Part shown: positions 26,108 to 35,596 of the stretch, one piece after another | Layout: every line of letters begins with the position of its first letter | How positions within the stretch are numbered: the stretch's first letter is position 1 | Assembly (NCBI RefSeq): GCF_013032505.1 | Contig: NZ_WQCG01000003.1 | Location: 620,001-684,000, forward strand | Origin: Ruegeria atlantica | GTDB taxonomy: Bacteria; Pseudomonadota; Alphaproteobacteria; Rhodobacterales; Rhodobacteraceae | DNA length: 64,000 nt | Reading direction: 5' to 3' | The notes under the pieces: model-generated | What the model saw: only the letters and a program-made list of their open reading frames with translations | Database searches by the model: none | What the model was told of the DNA's origin: nothing | Translations under genes and position numbers: made by a program

Positions 26108-28678
26108 GTGCTTACGGTGACCTCAAGCAGGAGGTTGCAATTGAAGCCAGAGTTGAACCGATACCGTCTCTTGGTATTGGCAGGCATCTGCCTGTTGATC
26201 ATCTTGTTCGCAACAATGGTCTCGAACTTGTTAACACAGGTACGCGACTTGTCGAGCGCTGATGAAGACAACATTCAGTGGAGCATTTCGCAGCTTGACA
26301 TCGAGTTTGCGAACCTCGACGCCGTTCTAACCGAGCAAATTGCTGCACAGACAGGCTTCTCTGACCAATTACAGTTGCGTGCAGACATTGCCTTAAGTCG
26401 TTTGAACGTTGTCAATTCTGGACGGGCCCGCGAAATTTATGGTGACAGTAGCGAAGCGGCTGAATTGATTGAGCAAATCGAGGTCTTTGGAGACGATGCC
26501 GTTGCAATTTTGGATTCGTCCGAGCCACTGGACGAAACTGATCTACTTGAGCTGAAACGCTTGGTGCGTGACGTTCGCCCTGTTGTTCGAGAGCTTGCAT
26601 TGCTGGGCGTCCGGATAGTCGCCGAGCGCTCCGAAGACCGGCGTGCTGAATTGGCCGGTCAGTTGTCTCGAACCGGGGGAATTGCAGTCGGTTTACTGAT
26701 CCTTATGGCACTCCTGTTACTCTTCATGGATCGACTTTTGCAGCGCTCCGTTCGCAGGGACGCGGCTCTATCTGCATCGTCAAAGCAACTTGCATCGACC
26801 GTCGCTGCATCACTAGATGCGATTGTAACTTCAGATAGCTCCGGACGCATTATCGAATTCAACGCTTCGGCCGAGCGTGTTTTTGGTTGGACCCGAGACG
26901 AAATTGTTGGGTTGACGATGGAGGACACCTTCATCCCACAGCGTATGCGCGATGCGCACCACAATGGCATGAAGCGTTACCTAGAAACGGGCGCGCCTCG
27001 TGTCGTTGATGCCGGCCGTATCGAGCTTGCCGCTTTGCGCAAAAGTGGCGAAGAGTTCCCAGTCGAACTAAACGTTACAACCACTCATGATGGTGATGAC
27101 ACCAAGTTCATTGCCTACATTCGTGACATCAGCGAGCGTAAGATCAACGAGCAGAAGCTGATTGATGCCCGCGACCGAGCCGAGAGGACGGACAAGGCCA
27201 AATCACAATTCATGACAGTGATGAGCCACGAAATGCGCACCCCCCTGAACGGTATTCTGGGTGTGCTTGATCTGCTTAAGACTACCCCCCTAAACGATCA
27301 ACAGGCTCGCTATACCCGCATTGCAACATCTTCCAGCGAGGTTTTGCTGGAACATGTGAACGAAGCACTCGATATCACTCGAATTGAAACGGGTAATCTT
27401 CAACTGAACTCCGAAGCCTTTGATCTAACAGAGCTAATGCAAGCGTTGGTCGAATTGTTTGAACCGCTCGCCAATGAGAAAAATTTGACTGTGAAACTCG
27501 ACATAAACCCCACAATGCAAGGGCCATATCACGGTGATTCCGGGAGAATTCGCCAGGTACTTACCAATTTGATCGGAAATGCAATTAAGTTCACTGAAGA
27601 TGGAGAAGTCACTTTACGCGTCAGCGGCATTCATGGCCCCGAAACCTCTTCACTTCGTTTTGAAGTGATCGATACTGGCATCGGAATTCCCGCCGAACAG
27701 CACGAACAGGTGTTTGAGGATTTTATTGCCCTCGCGAATAGCGAAGGTCGCCAGGCTCGTGGAGATGGTTTGGGTTTGTCCATCTCTCGTCGCATCGCGC
27801 GGGCGATGGGCGGGGATGTGTCCCTAAAAAGTGTCGAAGGTGCGGGATCGGTGTTCATCTTAACTTTGCCTTTAAGACGCACAGAACCTGAGACGCGAGA
27901 CGACAGTGACAATCTGGCCCAAAACGCCAAGCAAGCGCCCTCCTGCAATATCCTTATCGTCGAAGATAACAGCATCAACCGCAGTGTCCTTTGCGACATG
28001 CTAACGACGATGGGACACACTGTACGCGAAGCTGTTAACGGCGAAGACTGCCTACAAAAGGCCAAGGACGAGGTGTTCGATATCATCTTGATGGACATCA
28101 GCATGCCAGTCATGGACGGGATTGAAGCGACCGAACGCTTACGCCGCAGTAACGGGATAAACGCCGGGACACATATTGTCGGATTAACAGCCCATGGGCG
28201 CGAAGAATACCGTGAAAGATCTGTAGCTGCAGGCATGGATCGCTTTCATACCAAGCCCATCAGGCTAGAGGCTCTGCAAAATATTGTTGCGGAAGTGACC
28301 TCCAAGCATTTGTCCAAACCGGATACGGCACACTTTCCCGAAGCGCTTTCCGAGATGATCGACTTGTTAGGCAGCGCTAAGGTCGCAAATATCGCGGAGA
28401 AATTTCTGTCCGAGATAGCTGAATTTACGGCGGACCTTCGCGTAGCGAGCGACCCTCTCGATACGCTGGCTTTTGCGGAAGCAGCCCATAGGGTCAAGGG
28501 CGCGGCGTCTCTATTGGGGCAGATTGAACTACACGATGCTTTGGAAAAGCTGGAACTTGACGCGCGCGATGGAAATCTTACGGCAACGCAGATCTGGGCC
28601 GAATCACTGGAAGCCGAGGCAGCAAAGTCCAAATCGGTACTTGATGGGGCCATCAACCGCCAAACCAACACCCCATAG
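26108..28678 (+). CDS. Hybrid sensor histidine kinase (PAS-HisKA-HATPase-REC-Hpt)
   Basis: This is an 856-residue membrane sensor kinase. Domains in order are a TM helix (YRLLVLAGICLLIILFA, about 18-36), a periplasmic helical sensor of about 150 residues, a second TM helix (GIAVGLLILMALLLLFM), a PAS domain with PAC (about 225-345), and the H-box SHEMRTPLNGILGVLDLL with phospho-His near 371. Then come the ATPase (NLIGNAIKFTEDG, DTGIGI, GLGLSISRRIARAMGG), a receiver (LIVEDNS, LMDISMPVMDG, about 615-730) and an Hpt domain (AHRVKGAASLLG, His near 793). All phosphorelay residues are present. The likely final target is the divergent LuxR-type regulator. Confidence 0.93.
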   Translation: MLTVTSSRRLQLKPELNRYRLLVLAGICLLIILFATMVSNLLTQVRDLSSADEDNIQWSISQLDIEFANLDAVLTEQIAAQTGFSDQLQLRADIALSRLNVVNSGRAREIYGDSSEAAELIEQIEVFGDDAVAILDSSEPLDETDLLELKRLVRDVRPVVRELALLGVRIVAERSEDRRAELAGQLSRTGGIAVGLLILMALLLLFMDRLLQRSVRRDAALSASSKQLASTVAASLDAIVTSDSSGRIIEFNASAERVFGWTRDEIVGLTMEDTFIPQRMRDAHHNGMKRYLETGAPRVVDAGRIELAALRKSGEEFPVELNVTTTHDGDDTKFIAYIRDISERKINEQKLIDARDRAERTDKAKSQFMTVMSHEMRTPLNGILGVLDLLKTTPLNDQQARYTRIATSSSEVLLEHVNEALDITRIETGNLQLNSEAFDLTELMQALVELFEPLANEKNLTVKLDINPTMQGPYHGDSGRIRQVLTNLIGNAIKFTEDGEVTLRVSGIHGPETSSLRFEVIDTGIGIPAEQHEQVFEDFIALANSEGRQARGDGLGLSISRRIARAMGGDVSLKSVEGAGSVFILTLPLRRTEPETRDDSDNLAQNAKQAPSCNILIVEDNSINRSVLCDMLTTMGHTVREAVNGEDCLQKAKDEVFDIILMDISMPVMDGIEATERLRRSNGINAGTHIVGLTAHGREEYRERSVAAGMDRFHTKPIRLEALQNIVAEVTSKHLSKPDTAHFPEALSEMIDLLGSAKVANIAEKFLSEIAEFTADLRVASDPLDTLAFAEAAHRVKGAASLLGQIELHDALEKLELDARDGNLTATQIWAESLEAEAAKSKSVLDGAINRQTNTP

Positions 28679-28829
28679 GCCTATCCACCCTACCCGTCGG
28701 GATAGCTGCCCCAGCCTTAATCCCCCCAATCTATACTCTCGCACCCCGGCACGTTTCGCTCCGGGTCTCTACACCTGAGTTCATCTTGAAAAGGGTCGCC
28801 TGGAGGGGCCCGTGCAGAGGAACATCAAA

Positions 28830-30050
28830 ATGAAAGATTCAAAAAAAATCATAGTGGTCGGTGGCGACGGATTCTGTGGCTGGCCAACGGCGCTCCACTT
28901 ATCAAAGCTGGGTCATAGCATTACTATCGTCGACAACTTGTCGCGCCGTGAAATTGATGCGGCGTTGGGCTCTGACAGCCTGACGCCAATTGCCTCCATG
29001 GATGATCGACTTGCCGCATGGAAAGAGCATTCAGGCAATACCATTGCATTTGAAAACATCGACATTGCACAGGATTTTGACGCCGTCACCACTTTGCTGG
29101 ACACGATCAAACCAGACACCATTGTGCACTTTGGCGAGCAACGCGCCGCACCATATTCGATGAAGGGTGTCGGTGAGAAACGCTACACCGTCGACAACAA
29201 CATTTCGGGCACTCACAACTTACTGGCGGCATCGGTCGCTCTGGGTTTAGACCCACACTTTGTCCACCTCGGGACTATGGGCGTCTATGGATACGATGAT
29301 GACGGGTTGGAAATTCCTGAAGGCTACTTGCCGGTCTATGTCCCTGGTGACGATAAGCAGATCACGAAGCGTGATATCTTGTACCCGACCAACCCCGGCA
29401 GCGTGTACCATCTGACCAAATCCATGGATCAACTTCTGTTCCAATTCTACGCAAAAAACGACCGGTTGCGCATTACTGACCTGCACCAAGGCATCGTTTG
29501 GGGAACTCAAACGGACGAGACTAAACTGGACGAGCGCCTGATAAATCGCTTCGACTATGACGGAGATTACGGAACCGTATTGAACCGATTTTTGATGCAG
29601 GCCGTCGTTGGTCACCCGCTGACAGTGCACGGAACAGGTGGCCAGACACGGGCGTTCATCCACATTCAGGACACCGTGAAGTGCCTTGCCCTGGCCGTTG
29701 AAAATCCGCCTGAAAAGGACGGCAAAGTTGCAATCCTCAACCAGATGACTGAAACGCATACCGTGCGCGAACTAGCCAAACTGGTTGCAGATATTTCTGA
29801 CGCGCGGATCGCCAACGTGGACAACCCACGCAACGAAGCCGCTGAAAATGATCTGCGAGTTTCGAACAAAACCTTTCTCTCATTAGGGCTGAAGCCGATC
29901 ACACTGGCCGAAGGGTTGATCGACGAAACACAAAAGATAGCTGCAAAATACGCCGGCCGGTGCATTCACAAGATGATCCCATGTGTTTCAACCTGGACCC
30001 ACAAACAACGGCCCGGCGTTGTCTTTCCAAAGCCACACAAGGTGGCCTGA
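28830..30050 (+). CDS. sqdB: UDP-sulfoquinovose synthase (SqdB/SQD1-type)
   Basis: This enzyme makes UDP-sulfoquinovose from UDP-glucose and sulfite, in the cytoplasm. It is an extended SDR of about 406 residues with an unusual nucleotide motif GGDGFCGWPTALHLS, the block FGEQRAAPYSM, the catalytic Thr-Met-Tyr region LGTMGVYGYDD, and YHLTKSMDQLLFQFYAKND. These match plant SQD1 and bacterial SqdB closely. A GTG at 28812 with GGAGG upstream is an alternative start. Its neighbours are polysaccharide-synthase genes rather than sqdA/C/D, so the product may go to a polymer instead of sulfolipid. Confidence 0.9.
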   Translation: MKDSKKIIVVGGDGFCGWPTALHLSKLGHSITIVDNLSRREIDAALGSDSLTPIASMDDRLAAWKEHSGNTIAFENIDIAQDFDAVTTLLDTIKPDTIVHFGEQRAAPYSMKGVGEKRYTVDNNISGTHNLLAASVALGLDPHFVHLGTMGVYGYDDDGLEIPEGYLPVYVPGDDKQITKRDILYPTNPGSVYHLTKSMDQLLFQFYAKNDRLRITDLHQGIVWGTQTDETKLDERLINRFDYDGDYGTVLNRFLMQAVVGHPLTVHGTGGQTRAFIHIQDTVKCLALAVENPPEKDGKVAILNQMTETHTVRELAKLVADISDARIANVDNPRNEAAENDLRVSNKTFLSLGLKPITLAEGLIDETQKIAAKYAGRCIHKMIPCVSTWTHKQRPGVVFPKPHKVA

Positions 30051-30068
30051 CCCCTCTGCACCGCCCGT

Positions 30069-30096
30069 GTTGGTCCCGCTTGGAGGTGGGGCCAAC
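30069..30096 (+). promoter_or_regulatory. Intercistronic hairpin between sqdB and bcsB-like gene
   Basis: GTTGGTCCC and GGGGCCAAC pair over 9 bases (one G-U) around a 10-base loop, with no T-tract following. It lies in the 77-base gap between the two genes. It may be an mRNA stability or attenuation structure; its function is not known. Confidence 0.45.
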
Positions 30097-30127
30097 GCGA
30101 ACGGTTACTTAAAACCATAAAATTACA

Positions 30128-31684
30128 GTGAAAAACATGCGCATGATTGGCATTGGGCTCATGGGATTTCTTTTGGCAGGCGTAGCCCTCCTGCTATCGA
30201 CAATGAACATTCTGGAACAAGGAAAACGCTACCTCCATGAAGTAACGTCCGGCCCGCAACTGGTGTTTGAGCACCGCACACCCGCCCAAGCGCAGGATGT
30301 GTACGAAGCCGTGGTTATGCGCGCCGATCCGGACCATCCGGTCATTTTATCCGGTTTTCCCGCCTACCAGAGCGTCACATTCATGATGCCAGTGGATGCA
30401 CGCCCGACGTCTGGATACCTCCAAATCGATGCAACGTCTCAGGTTCTGGATGGGGTTGAAGGGGTGCTGCGCATCTCAATCAATAATACCCGCCGAGGCG
30501 AGATGCTGCTGCGTTCAGGCGAGGTGGGACGTTCCCTGCAAATTCCTCTTTCACAGCTGGACTTTGCAGGGAACCAACTGGTCGTTTCTTTCTCGCTGCA
30601 GGGCACTGGCCCTCAAATCCAGTGTGGTTCGCAGGACGGTTTCGAAGCCGTTGTTGAGATTGAAACGACCAGTGCCGTTTTTTTGACGCTGGATCGGCCA
30701 CTGCACAGTGTACGCGATCAGGTGCGTGCCTGGGGTCATGTCGTGCGTGTTGCTTGGCCCGATTGGCTGAAAAAGGACGAACAGCTTCGCCGCTTGGTGT
30801 TGGCAACCCACTTCCAGCGACGGGGCCTTGCAACCGTCTTTGCTCCGGCCTCACAAGAACCAGCCTTAAATACACTCGAGCTACGCGCGGCACTTCCAGC
30901 CTCTCCTGAAACCGATGTACATGGGCGAACGGTGGGCGCGTTGGCGCAAAAAGGAACGAATGGCGGTTTGCGCCGTTTTTACAGACAAGCTGTATGGCGT
31001 GAGCGTTTCGATTTGGGAGGGCGCAGCGGCCAGTACATACCCAGCCAGTTGGACCTGCGCATGCAGCTTGGGCACCTCATGCATGGTCAGAATTGGTCGC
31101 TCACCGTAACGCTGAACAACCGACTTGTTTTTCAAGAGCATACCAAGGGGTCTAAAACCGAGTACCAAACGTTAGTTGACCTCCCGGTTGATATTCAGGT
31201 CGCCAAAAATACGCTCGAAGTAGTGGCGACAACGACCGCTCCGAAAGACGGCGTGTGTGATCAGGGCCCTGAACTGGTGGCGGAGTTACTACCTCATTCC
31301 CGTTTGATCATTAGTGACATGCCCTTTGCCAACGCAATGTCCGAACTACACACCGCCTTGGATAATGTTGGGCCGGTCAACATTGCCATGACTTCAGAAC
31401 TAACCCCGCTGGACGCTGCCGCGGCAAGCCGCATGTTGGACCTAGTGATACCGGCTGGCGTTGAACTCAAACCGGCTGGAAGAAAGGTTCACATCCATGT
31501 CCTGGGCCCAGGTCACCCTGCCCCGCTATTACCTCATGCTGGCGCCACCTGGTTAGTCACGCAAGTCAGTGCCACCCAAGGCTTGTCCATTAAAAAACTA
31601 TTGCCGAACGAACCAATGTCGCATGTCGGCCTTGCACTACTGGTGACGCCCGCCGCCCCGGTATTACCGGAGGCAAAAGGATGA
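30128..31684 (+). CDS. BcsB-like periplasmic subunit of a polysaccharide synthase
   Basis: This 518-residue protein has an N-terminal membrane helix (IGIGLMGFLLAGVALLL) and a periplasmic part resembling cellulose synthase subunit BcsB. It has jelly-roll-like segments (YQSVTFMMPVDARPTSGYLQ, LRISINNTR, IPLSQLDFAGNQLVVSF) and a single Cys block (IQCGSQDGFEAVVEIETTSA). It overlaps the GT2 gene by four bases (ATGA), as expected for a synthase pair. BcsB guides the nascent chain through the periplasm; the C-terminal anchor helix typical of BcsB is not obvious here. The assignment is structural by analogy. Confidence 0.7.
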   Translation: MKNMRMIGIGLMGFLLAGVALLLSTMNILEQGKRYLHEVTSGPQLVFEHRTPAQAQDVYEAVVMRADPDHPVILSGFPAYQSVTFMMPVDARPTSGYLQIDATSQVLDGVEGVLRISINNTRRGEMLLRSGEVGRSLQIPLSQLDFAGNQLVVSFSLQGTGPQIQCGSQDGFEAVVEIETTSAVFLTLDRPLHSVRDQVRAWGHVVRVAWPDWLKKDEQLRRLVLATHFQRRGLATVFAPASQEPALNTLELRAALPASPETDVHGRTVGALAQKGTNGGLRRFYRQAVWRERFDLGGRSGQYIPSQLDLRMQLGHLMHGQNWSLTVTLNNRLVFQEHTKGSKTEYQTLVDLPVDIQVAKNTLEVVATTTAPKDGVCDQGPELVAELLPHSRLIISDMPFANAMSELHTALDNVGPVNIAMTSELTPLDAAAASRMLDLVIPAGVELKPAGRKVHIHVLGPGHPAPLLPHAGATWLVTQVSATQGLSIKKLLPNEPMSHVGLALLVTPAAPVLPEAKG

Positions 31685-33516
31685 GTGACCTTGATGACAA
31701 GCGCGAACAGATCAACTTTGTCTCGGTCGACAGCGCACCCAAACGTTTTGCCGGATCGGTTTCAGAATGGCAGGCACCCAAGATGCTGGCGGTGTTTGCG
31801 CTGCTTGCCACAACACAACTTTGGATCGTGAACACTGACTTTGTCGCACAGGTATTTCCAAACCGTGACTATGTGTTTTCGGCCCATTCGGGGCGGCACG
31901 CCATTGCGATCCGGATCTTCCTGATCTCGTTCTTTGTCGCTTTTGCTGCATTCGGCTCCGGCGATTTCCGTGGGCGTTCGATGTTTGGCCTGGATCTGGT
32001 CCTGACCTTCCTGGCAGGCTGCGCAGTATTCGATCTGGCAAATGTCATGGCAGAAGACATCCTCGGATCATCCTTCTCCCTGCATTTCAGTGCCATTGCG
32101 TCTGGTTTGTTCGGCTTTGCGGTATATTCGTTCAAACTGTTGGAGCGTGGTTTCATGCCGGCCCGCATACGTGTCCAACATATTCCGGTTAGTCAAATGC
32201 GTGCCTTGTTGCGCCTTGGTGTCACAATTGCCATCGCGGCAGGAGTCGCGATGTGGGTTGGCGGTTTGGGTCTGCATGTGGTCGAAGTGATGCGCAGTCT
32301 GACGCTGTTGGGAGGCATTGGGCCGGGCGTATTTCTGTTCCTGCCCGTGCTTTTTGGGCAGCTTTATGTGCTTGCTATCTACGATGTGGCGACCGCCAAG
32401 AAACCCAATTTTAATCCACCCGTCTCGGTCATCGTGCCCGCGCATAATGAGTCTTACATCATAAAAGACACAATCAACGCGATGGATCGCGCCGCACAAC
32501 ACTATGGTGGCGAAGTTAACGTTCTAATCATGAACAACAATTCGACCGACGACACAGAAGAAATCGCGCGCGAAACACTCTTGTCATGCAAGGCCGCAAA
32601 GGGGCGCGTGATCAATGTTCCGAAGCCCGGCAAATCTAACGCTCTCAACGCAGGTCTTGATGCTTGCGAGACCGAGTTTCTTGTGCGTGTCGATGCCGAC
32701 ACTCTTGTGGGCGAAGATAACTTTTCCCGAGCTATGCCATACTTCACAGATCCCTCCGTAGGTGTTGTAGGCGGCGTGCCTGTACCACCAGGTGGAGCCC
32801 TTTTTGACCGGGCTCGCCTGTTGGAAGTTCTTGTGAAGCACGGCTTTTACTCAGTTGCCATGGGAGCAGTGAACGGAGTTGTGGGTATCCCGGGCATGTT
32901 CGTTGTCTACCGCACGCAACACCCACGCCAACTGGGCGGTTTTGTTGAAGGGATGAATGGTGAAGACACCGACATCTCGCTCCGTATTGGTGAGTTGGGC
33001 TTCCACTCGGTTGTTGATCCCAAAATCCGCTACATCTCTGAAGTGCCGTCATCCTACAGCCATATGCGTGAGCAACGCATGCGATGGTTCCGCTCAATCT
33101 ATCACATCTCGTCACGCTGTCGGGACCTGATCTATGGACCAAACGTGACGTTAAGGGGGAAGGTTATCCTGCCCTACATGCTGGTAAACTCCGCACGCCG
33201 CGCGATGCTTGTCCCTCTGATAATTTTTGGGACCTTAGAGTGGGGCGTCGCGTTTAACGAAAATACCCCTATCGTATGGCAATCCATCGTGGCCGTGACC
33301 ACAGGTGCGCCTGCGATCGTGGCAGTGGTTGCTTCGCTGCTAAACGGTGTGCCGCGCGGCATCCTTGCGCTACCAGAATACCTGATATTTCGGGTCTTGC
33401 GGGCCTATTTCACACTCGAATCCATGCTCAGCATTTTGATCGATATCCGCGCCGAAAACCTTGAGCTCGCGATCCGACGCGACATCGTTCCCGACAAGCC
33501 CATACGCGTTGCATGA
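31681..33516 (+). CDS. Membrane-embedded family 2 glycosyltransferase (processive synthase)
   Basis: This is a 611-residue inner-membrane glycosyltransferase. About four to five N-terminal helices precede a GT2 domain starting PVSVIVPAHNESYII (about residue 248). The domain shows the D-x-D type VRVDADTL, the catalytic acid in MNGEDTDISLRIGELGF and the processivity motif QRMRW (about 463-467). C-terminal helices follow. The motif set is that of cellulose, hyaluronan and related synthases that couple polymerisation to export. The sugar is unknown; sqdB upstream suggests a sulfosugar. Confidence 0.88.
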   Translation: MSDLDDKREQINFVSVDSAPKRFAGSVSEWQAPKMLAVFALLATTQLWIVNTDFVAQVFPNRDYVFSAHSGRHAIAIRIFLISFFVAFAAFGSGDFRGRSMFGLDLVLTFLAGCAVFDLANVMAEDILGSSFSLHFSAIASGLFGFAVYSFKLLERGFMPARIRVQHIPVSQMRALLRLGVTIAIAAGVAMWVGGLGLHVVEVMRSLTLLGGIGPGVFLFLPVLFGQLYVLAIYDVATAKKPNFNPPVSVIVPAHNESYIIKDTINAMDRAAQHYGGEVNVLIMNNNSTDDTEEIARETLLSCKAAKGRVINVPKPGKSNALNAGLDACETEFLVRVDADTLVGEDNFSRAMPYFTDPSVGVVGGVPVPPGGALFDRARLLEVLVKHGFYSVAMGAVNGVVGIPGMFVVYRTQHPRQLGGFVEGMNGEDTDISLRIGELGFHSVVDPKIRYISEVPSSYSHMREQRMRWFRSIYHISSRCRDLIYGPNVTLRGKVILPYMLVNSARRAMLVPLIIFGTLEWGVAFNENTPIVWQSIVAVTTGAPAIVAVVASLLNGVPRGILALPEYLIFRVLRAYFTLESMLSILIDIRAENLELAIRRDIVPDKPIRVA

Positions 33517-33587
33517 TGACAACATTTCAATCTCTGCCACAGAAGATTGGCCGACACCAAACACGAGACTCAGTAGAGGAGCGTAAA

Positions 33588-34661
33588 ATGAGACAAATAG
33601 CTTTGGCCGCTAGCTTAGCTTTGACTTTGGCAAGTGTGGGCGCTGCACAGGAACAACGCTTACAATTCAAGGCTCTTATCAAGCAGGAGCAGGCCGATCC
33701 AGTTGCGGCACATGCCGCAATGACGTCATTGGCAAAAAGTGGGTACGCTCCAGCAATAGATCGGGTCGGATACTATTTCCGAAATGGGATCGGCTCGCAA
33801 AAAGATCTAAAAGCAGCGCGTCAATGGTATGCGAGCGCCGTCGATGCTGGTCACCCTTGGTCCACTGCATCTCTGGCACGAGTTGAAATGGAGATGGGAC
33901 GGGGTGACGTTGCATTGGAGCTCCTCCGGGCTGGCGCCCGCGACAACCTACCCGGCGCAGAACGGCTTTTGGCAACGGCACACATCGATCGAAAGTTGGG
34001 CGCTGCTTCAGACGTCAAACAGGGACGAGCGATCTTGGAGCGTATTGCGGAGAGCGGTGATCAAAATGCGGCGCGCGATTTAGTGGTGCGCATAAATTGG
34101 AAACGTTTAAGAGGACCGGCGCCGGATACAGCCGTAGAGCAAGTTGTGCGTGCAGGCCTTGGGGGTGACGCGAGGTACGCCGCAGTTGCACTGGTCTATC
34201 TGTCTTCGCAGCCTGATAGAAGCGAAGAGGCTATTCAAACACGTTCAATGCTCGCCGAAGTTCCAGGCATTTCTGATCGGGTGTTGTCGCCAGAGCTGAT
34301 TAAGCTTGCCGCAGAAATAAATCCCACTCAGTTCTGGTCGGAAGTCGAAGATATCCTTGAAGTCACTCAACCAGAAAACTACGCCAAGGCAGCAAGCACG
34401 GCCTTTTGGATCAACAAGAATGCGTGGGTTCGCGTGTTACAGAAAGAACTTCGCGCATTCGGGTATTATCAAGGTCGGATCGATGGGATGATGACTTCAC
34501 GTACAATCAAGGCTCAGAACCGTTTTTGCAGGGATCGCGAGCTTTGGTCAATTTGCGCATCAGGTCCACTCCGCGGAGCAACTGTACGGACCATGGCAGG
34601 TGCAATTGCAAAGGAAAAGCATAGCGGTAAAATTGACAATATTGCGCATCCAGGCTCGTGA
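33588..34661 (+). CDS. Secreted Sel1-repeat protein with peptidoglycan-binding-like C-terminus
   Basis: This protein of about 357 residues has a signal peptide (MRQIALAASLALTLASVGAA), helical Sel1/TPR-like repeats (IDRVGYYFRNGIGSQKDLKA, ARQWYASAVDAGHPWSTASL) and a C-terminal domain (LQKELRAFGYYQGRIDGMMT) like the peptidoglycan-binding-1 fold. The start at 33588 has GAGGAG upstream and begins the signal peptide; an in-frame start at 33513 overlaps the GT2 stop. In polysaccharide loci such repeat proteins help assemble or anchor the export machinery. Confidence 0.78.
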   Translation: MRQIALAASLALTLASVGAAQEQRLQFKALIKQEQADPVAAHAAMTSLAKSGYAPAIDRVGYYFRNGIGSQKDLKAARQWYASAVDAGHPWSTASLARVEMEMGRGDVALELLRAGARDNLPGAERLLATAHIDRKLGAASDVKQGRAILERIAESGDQNAARDLVVRINWKRLRGPAPDTAVEQVVRAGLGGDARYAAVALVYLSSQPDRSEEAIQTRSMLAEVPGISDRVLSPELIKLAAEINPTQFWSEVEDILEVTQPENYAKAASTAFWINKNAWVRVLQKELRAFGYYQGRIDGMMTSRTIKAQNRFCRDRELWSICASGPLRGATVRTMAGAIAKEKHSGKIDNIAHPGS

Positions 34662-34969
34662 AGTGAGGCGGAGCAAATGGAAGGTTATGGACATTCAGGT
34701 ACGGACTTTTGCGATCCGACTGAAGAGTTCCGAGCGGGCATCTCGTTATGGCCTCGGAGAAACAAAACTATTTGGTTTTTCAATTCGTCGCTACTCGCCA
34801 TCAACGTCGCCGAATGGGTGTTATGTGAAGCGATCTCTGGTTGAGTGATGGACGTTCAAGGGTTTGACGATCAGTCGCCACAAGGCGGGCTTTGCCGCCA
34901 TTGAAGTCGCAATATCGAACAGCCGCTTCGATGCCGCGCACCCGGTTCCCGGATGCGCGGCTTTCGCAT
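34662..34969. other. Intergenic region with a short repeat fragment
   Basis: This stretch lies between convergent genes. Positions about 34811-34836 (GAATGGGTGTTATGTGAAGC) resemble the left start of repeat copy C with two differences. The rest shows nothing recognisable. Confidence 0.4.
34811..34836 (+). repeat. Possible short fragment of the dispersed repeat
   Basis: GGGTGTTATGTGAAGCGATC here matches GGGTGTTATGTGACGCGATC in copy C (24349-24368) with one change. It is only about 25 bases, so chance or a shared small motif is possible. Confidence 0.35.
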
Positions 34970-35584
34970 TTACTTGCTTCTAACAATGCCCGAGTAAGCG
35001 CCATTTAGGTTGAGCGTAACAGTGACTGGCTCATCGTCCCTGTTGCGCCAGAACCAACCATGATCACCTGCGAAAGGGGTTTCAAAACTACCTTCGCCTT
35101 CGGTCTGTCCGCGCCCTTTCTCATAGGTCACGTTTTGGTCGCCCGCGTGTGCATGAAGGTCGAAATTGACCCGGCCACCTTCGGCCACCCACGCGTAGAA
35201 TAGGGTCGCTCCCTCTTCCATGGCTGCCTTGATCTCGGTGAACTCACCCGGTTCGAGCGTGAACGTGATTGTATCCTGCCACGCCTCCTTAGCGTGTGCT
35301 GTGCCAACTAACAGACCGAACACGTTATCCCATAGGCTGGACGACTGATCAGCCCCGTGAAGCTGTTGGTCTTGTTCGGCTTCATCCGCCAGTTCCTGCT
35401 TGATTTCACCCATCTCAGTCAGGCCAAGCATGCGGCCTGCACCCGTTGGATCGATCCCGTACTCCGCAGGCAGCACGACAGCGACCAGTATCGCTACGGC
35501 GCTGACAGCCGCGATGACGGTGGATCGAAGAAGCTGGGCCGAGCTGGGCAATTCTTCGAGGCTCGGTTTCTTTGCGTTAAACAT
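34970..35584 (-). CDS. Membrane-anchored periplasmic protein linked to HupE
   Basis: This 204-residue protein has one N-terminal helix (LLRSTVIAAVSAVAILVAVVL) followed by a periplasmic domain ending ITFTLEPGEFTEIKAAMEEG, ATLFYAWVAEGGRVNFDLHA and GDHGWFWRNRDDEPVTVTLN. The His-Ala-His and His-Gly-Trp positions could bind metal. It lies 12 bases downstream of a HupE/UreJ-like gene and is probably cotranscribed. I know the pairing as a 'transmembrane anchor protein' beside HupE but cannot give a proven function. Confidence 0.7.
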   Translation of the reverse strand: MFNAKKPSLEELPSSAQLLRSTVIAAVSAVAILVAVVLPAEYGIDPTGAGRMLGLTEMGEIKQELADEAEQDQQLHGADQSSSLWDNVFGLLVGTAHAKEAWQDTITFTLEPGEFTEIKAAMEEGATLFYAWVAEGGRVNFDLHAHAGDQNVTYEKGRGQTEGEGSFETPFAGDHGWFWRNRDDEPVTVTLNLNGAYSGIVRSK

Positions 35585-35596
35585 CTGTGCAGTTCC

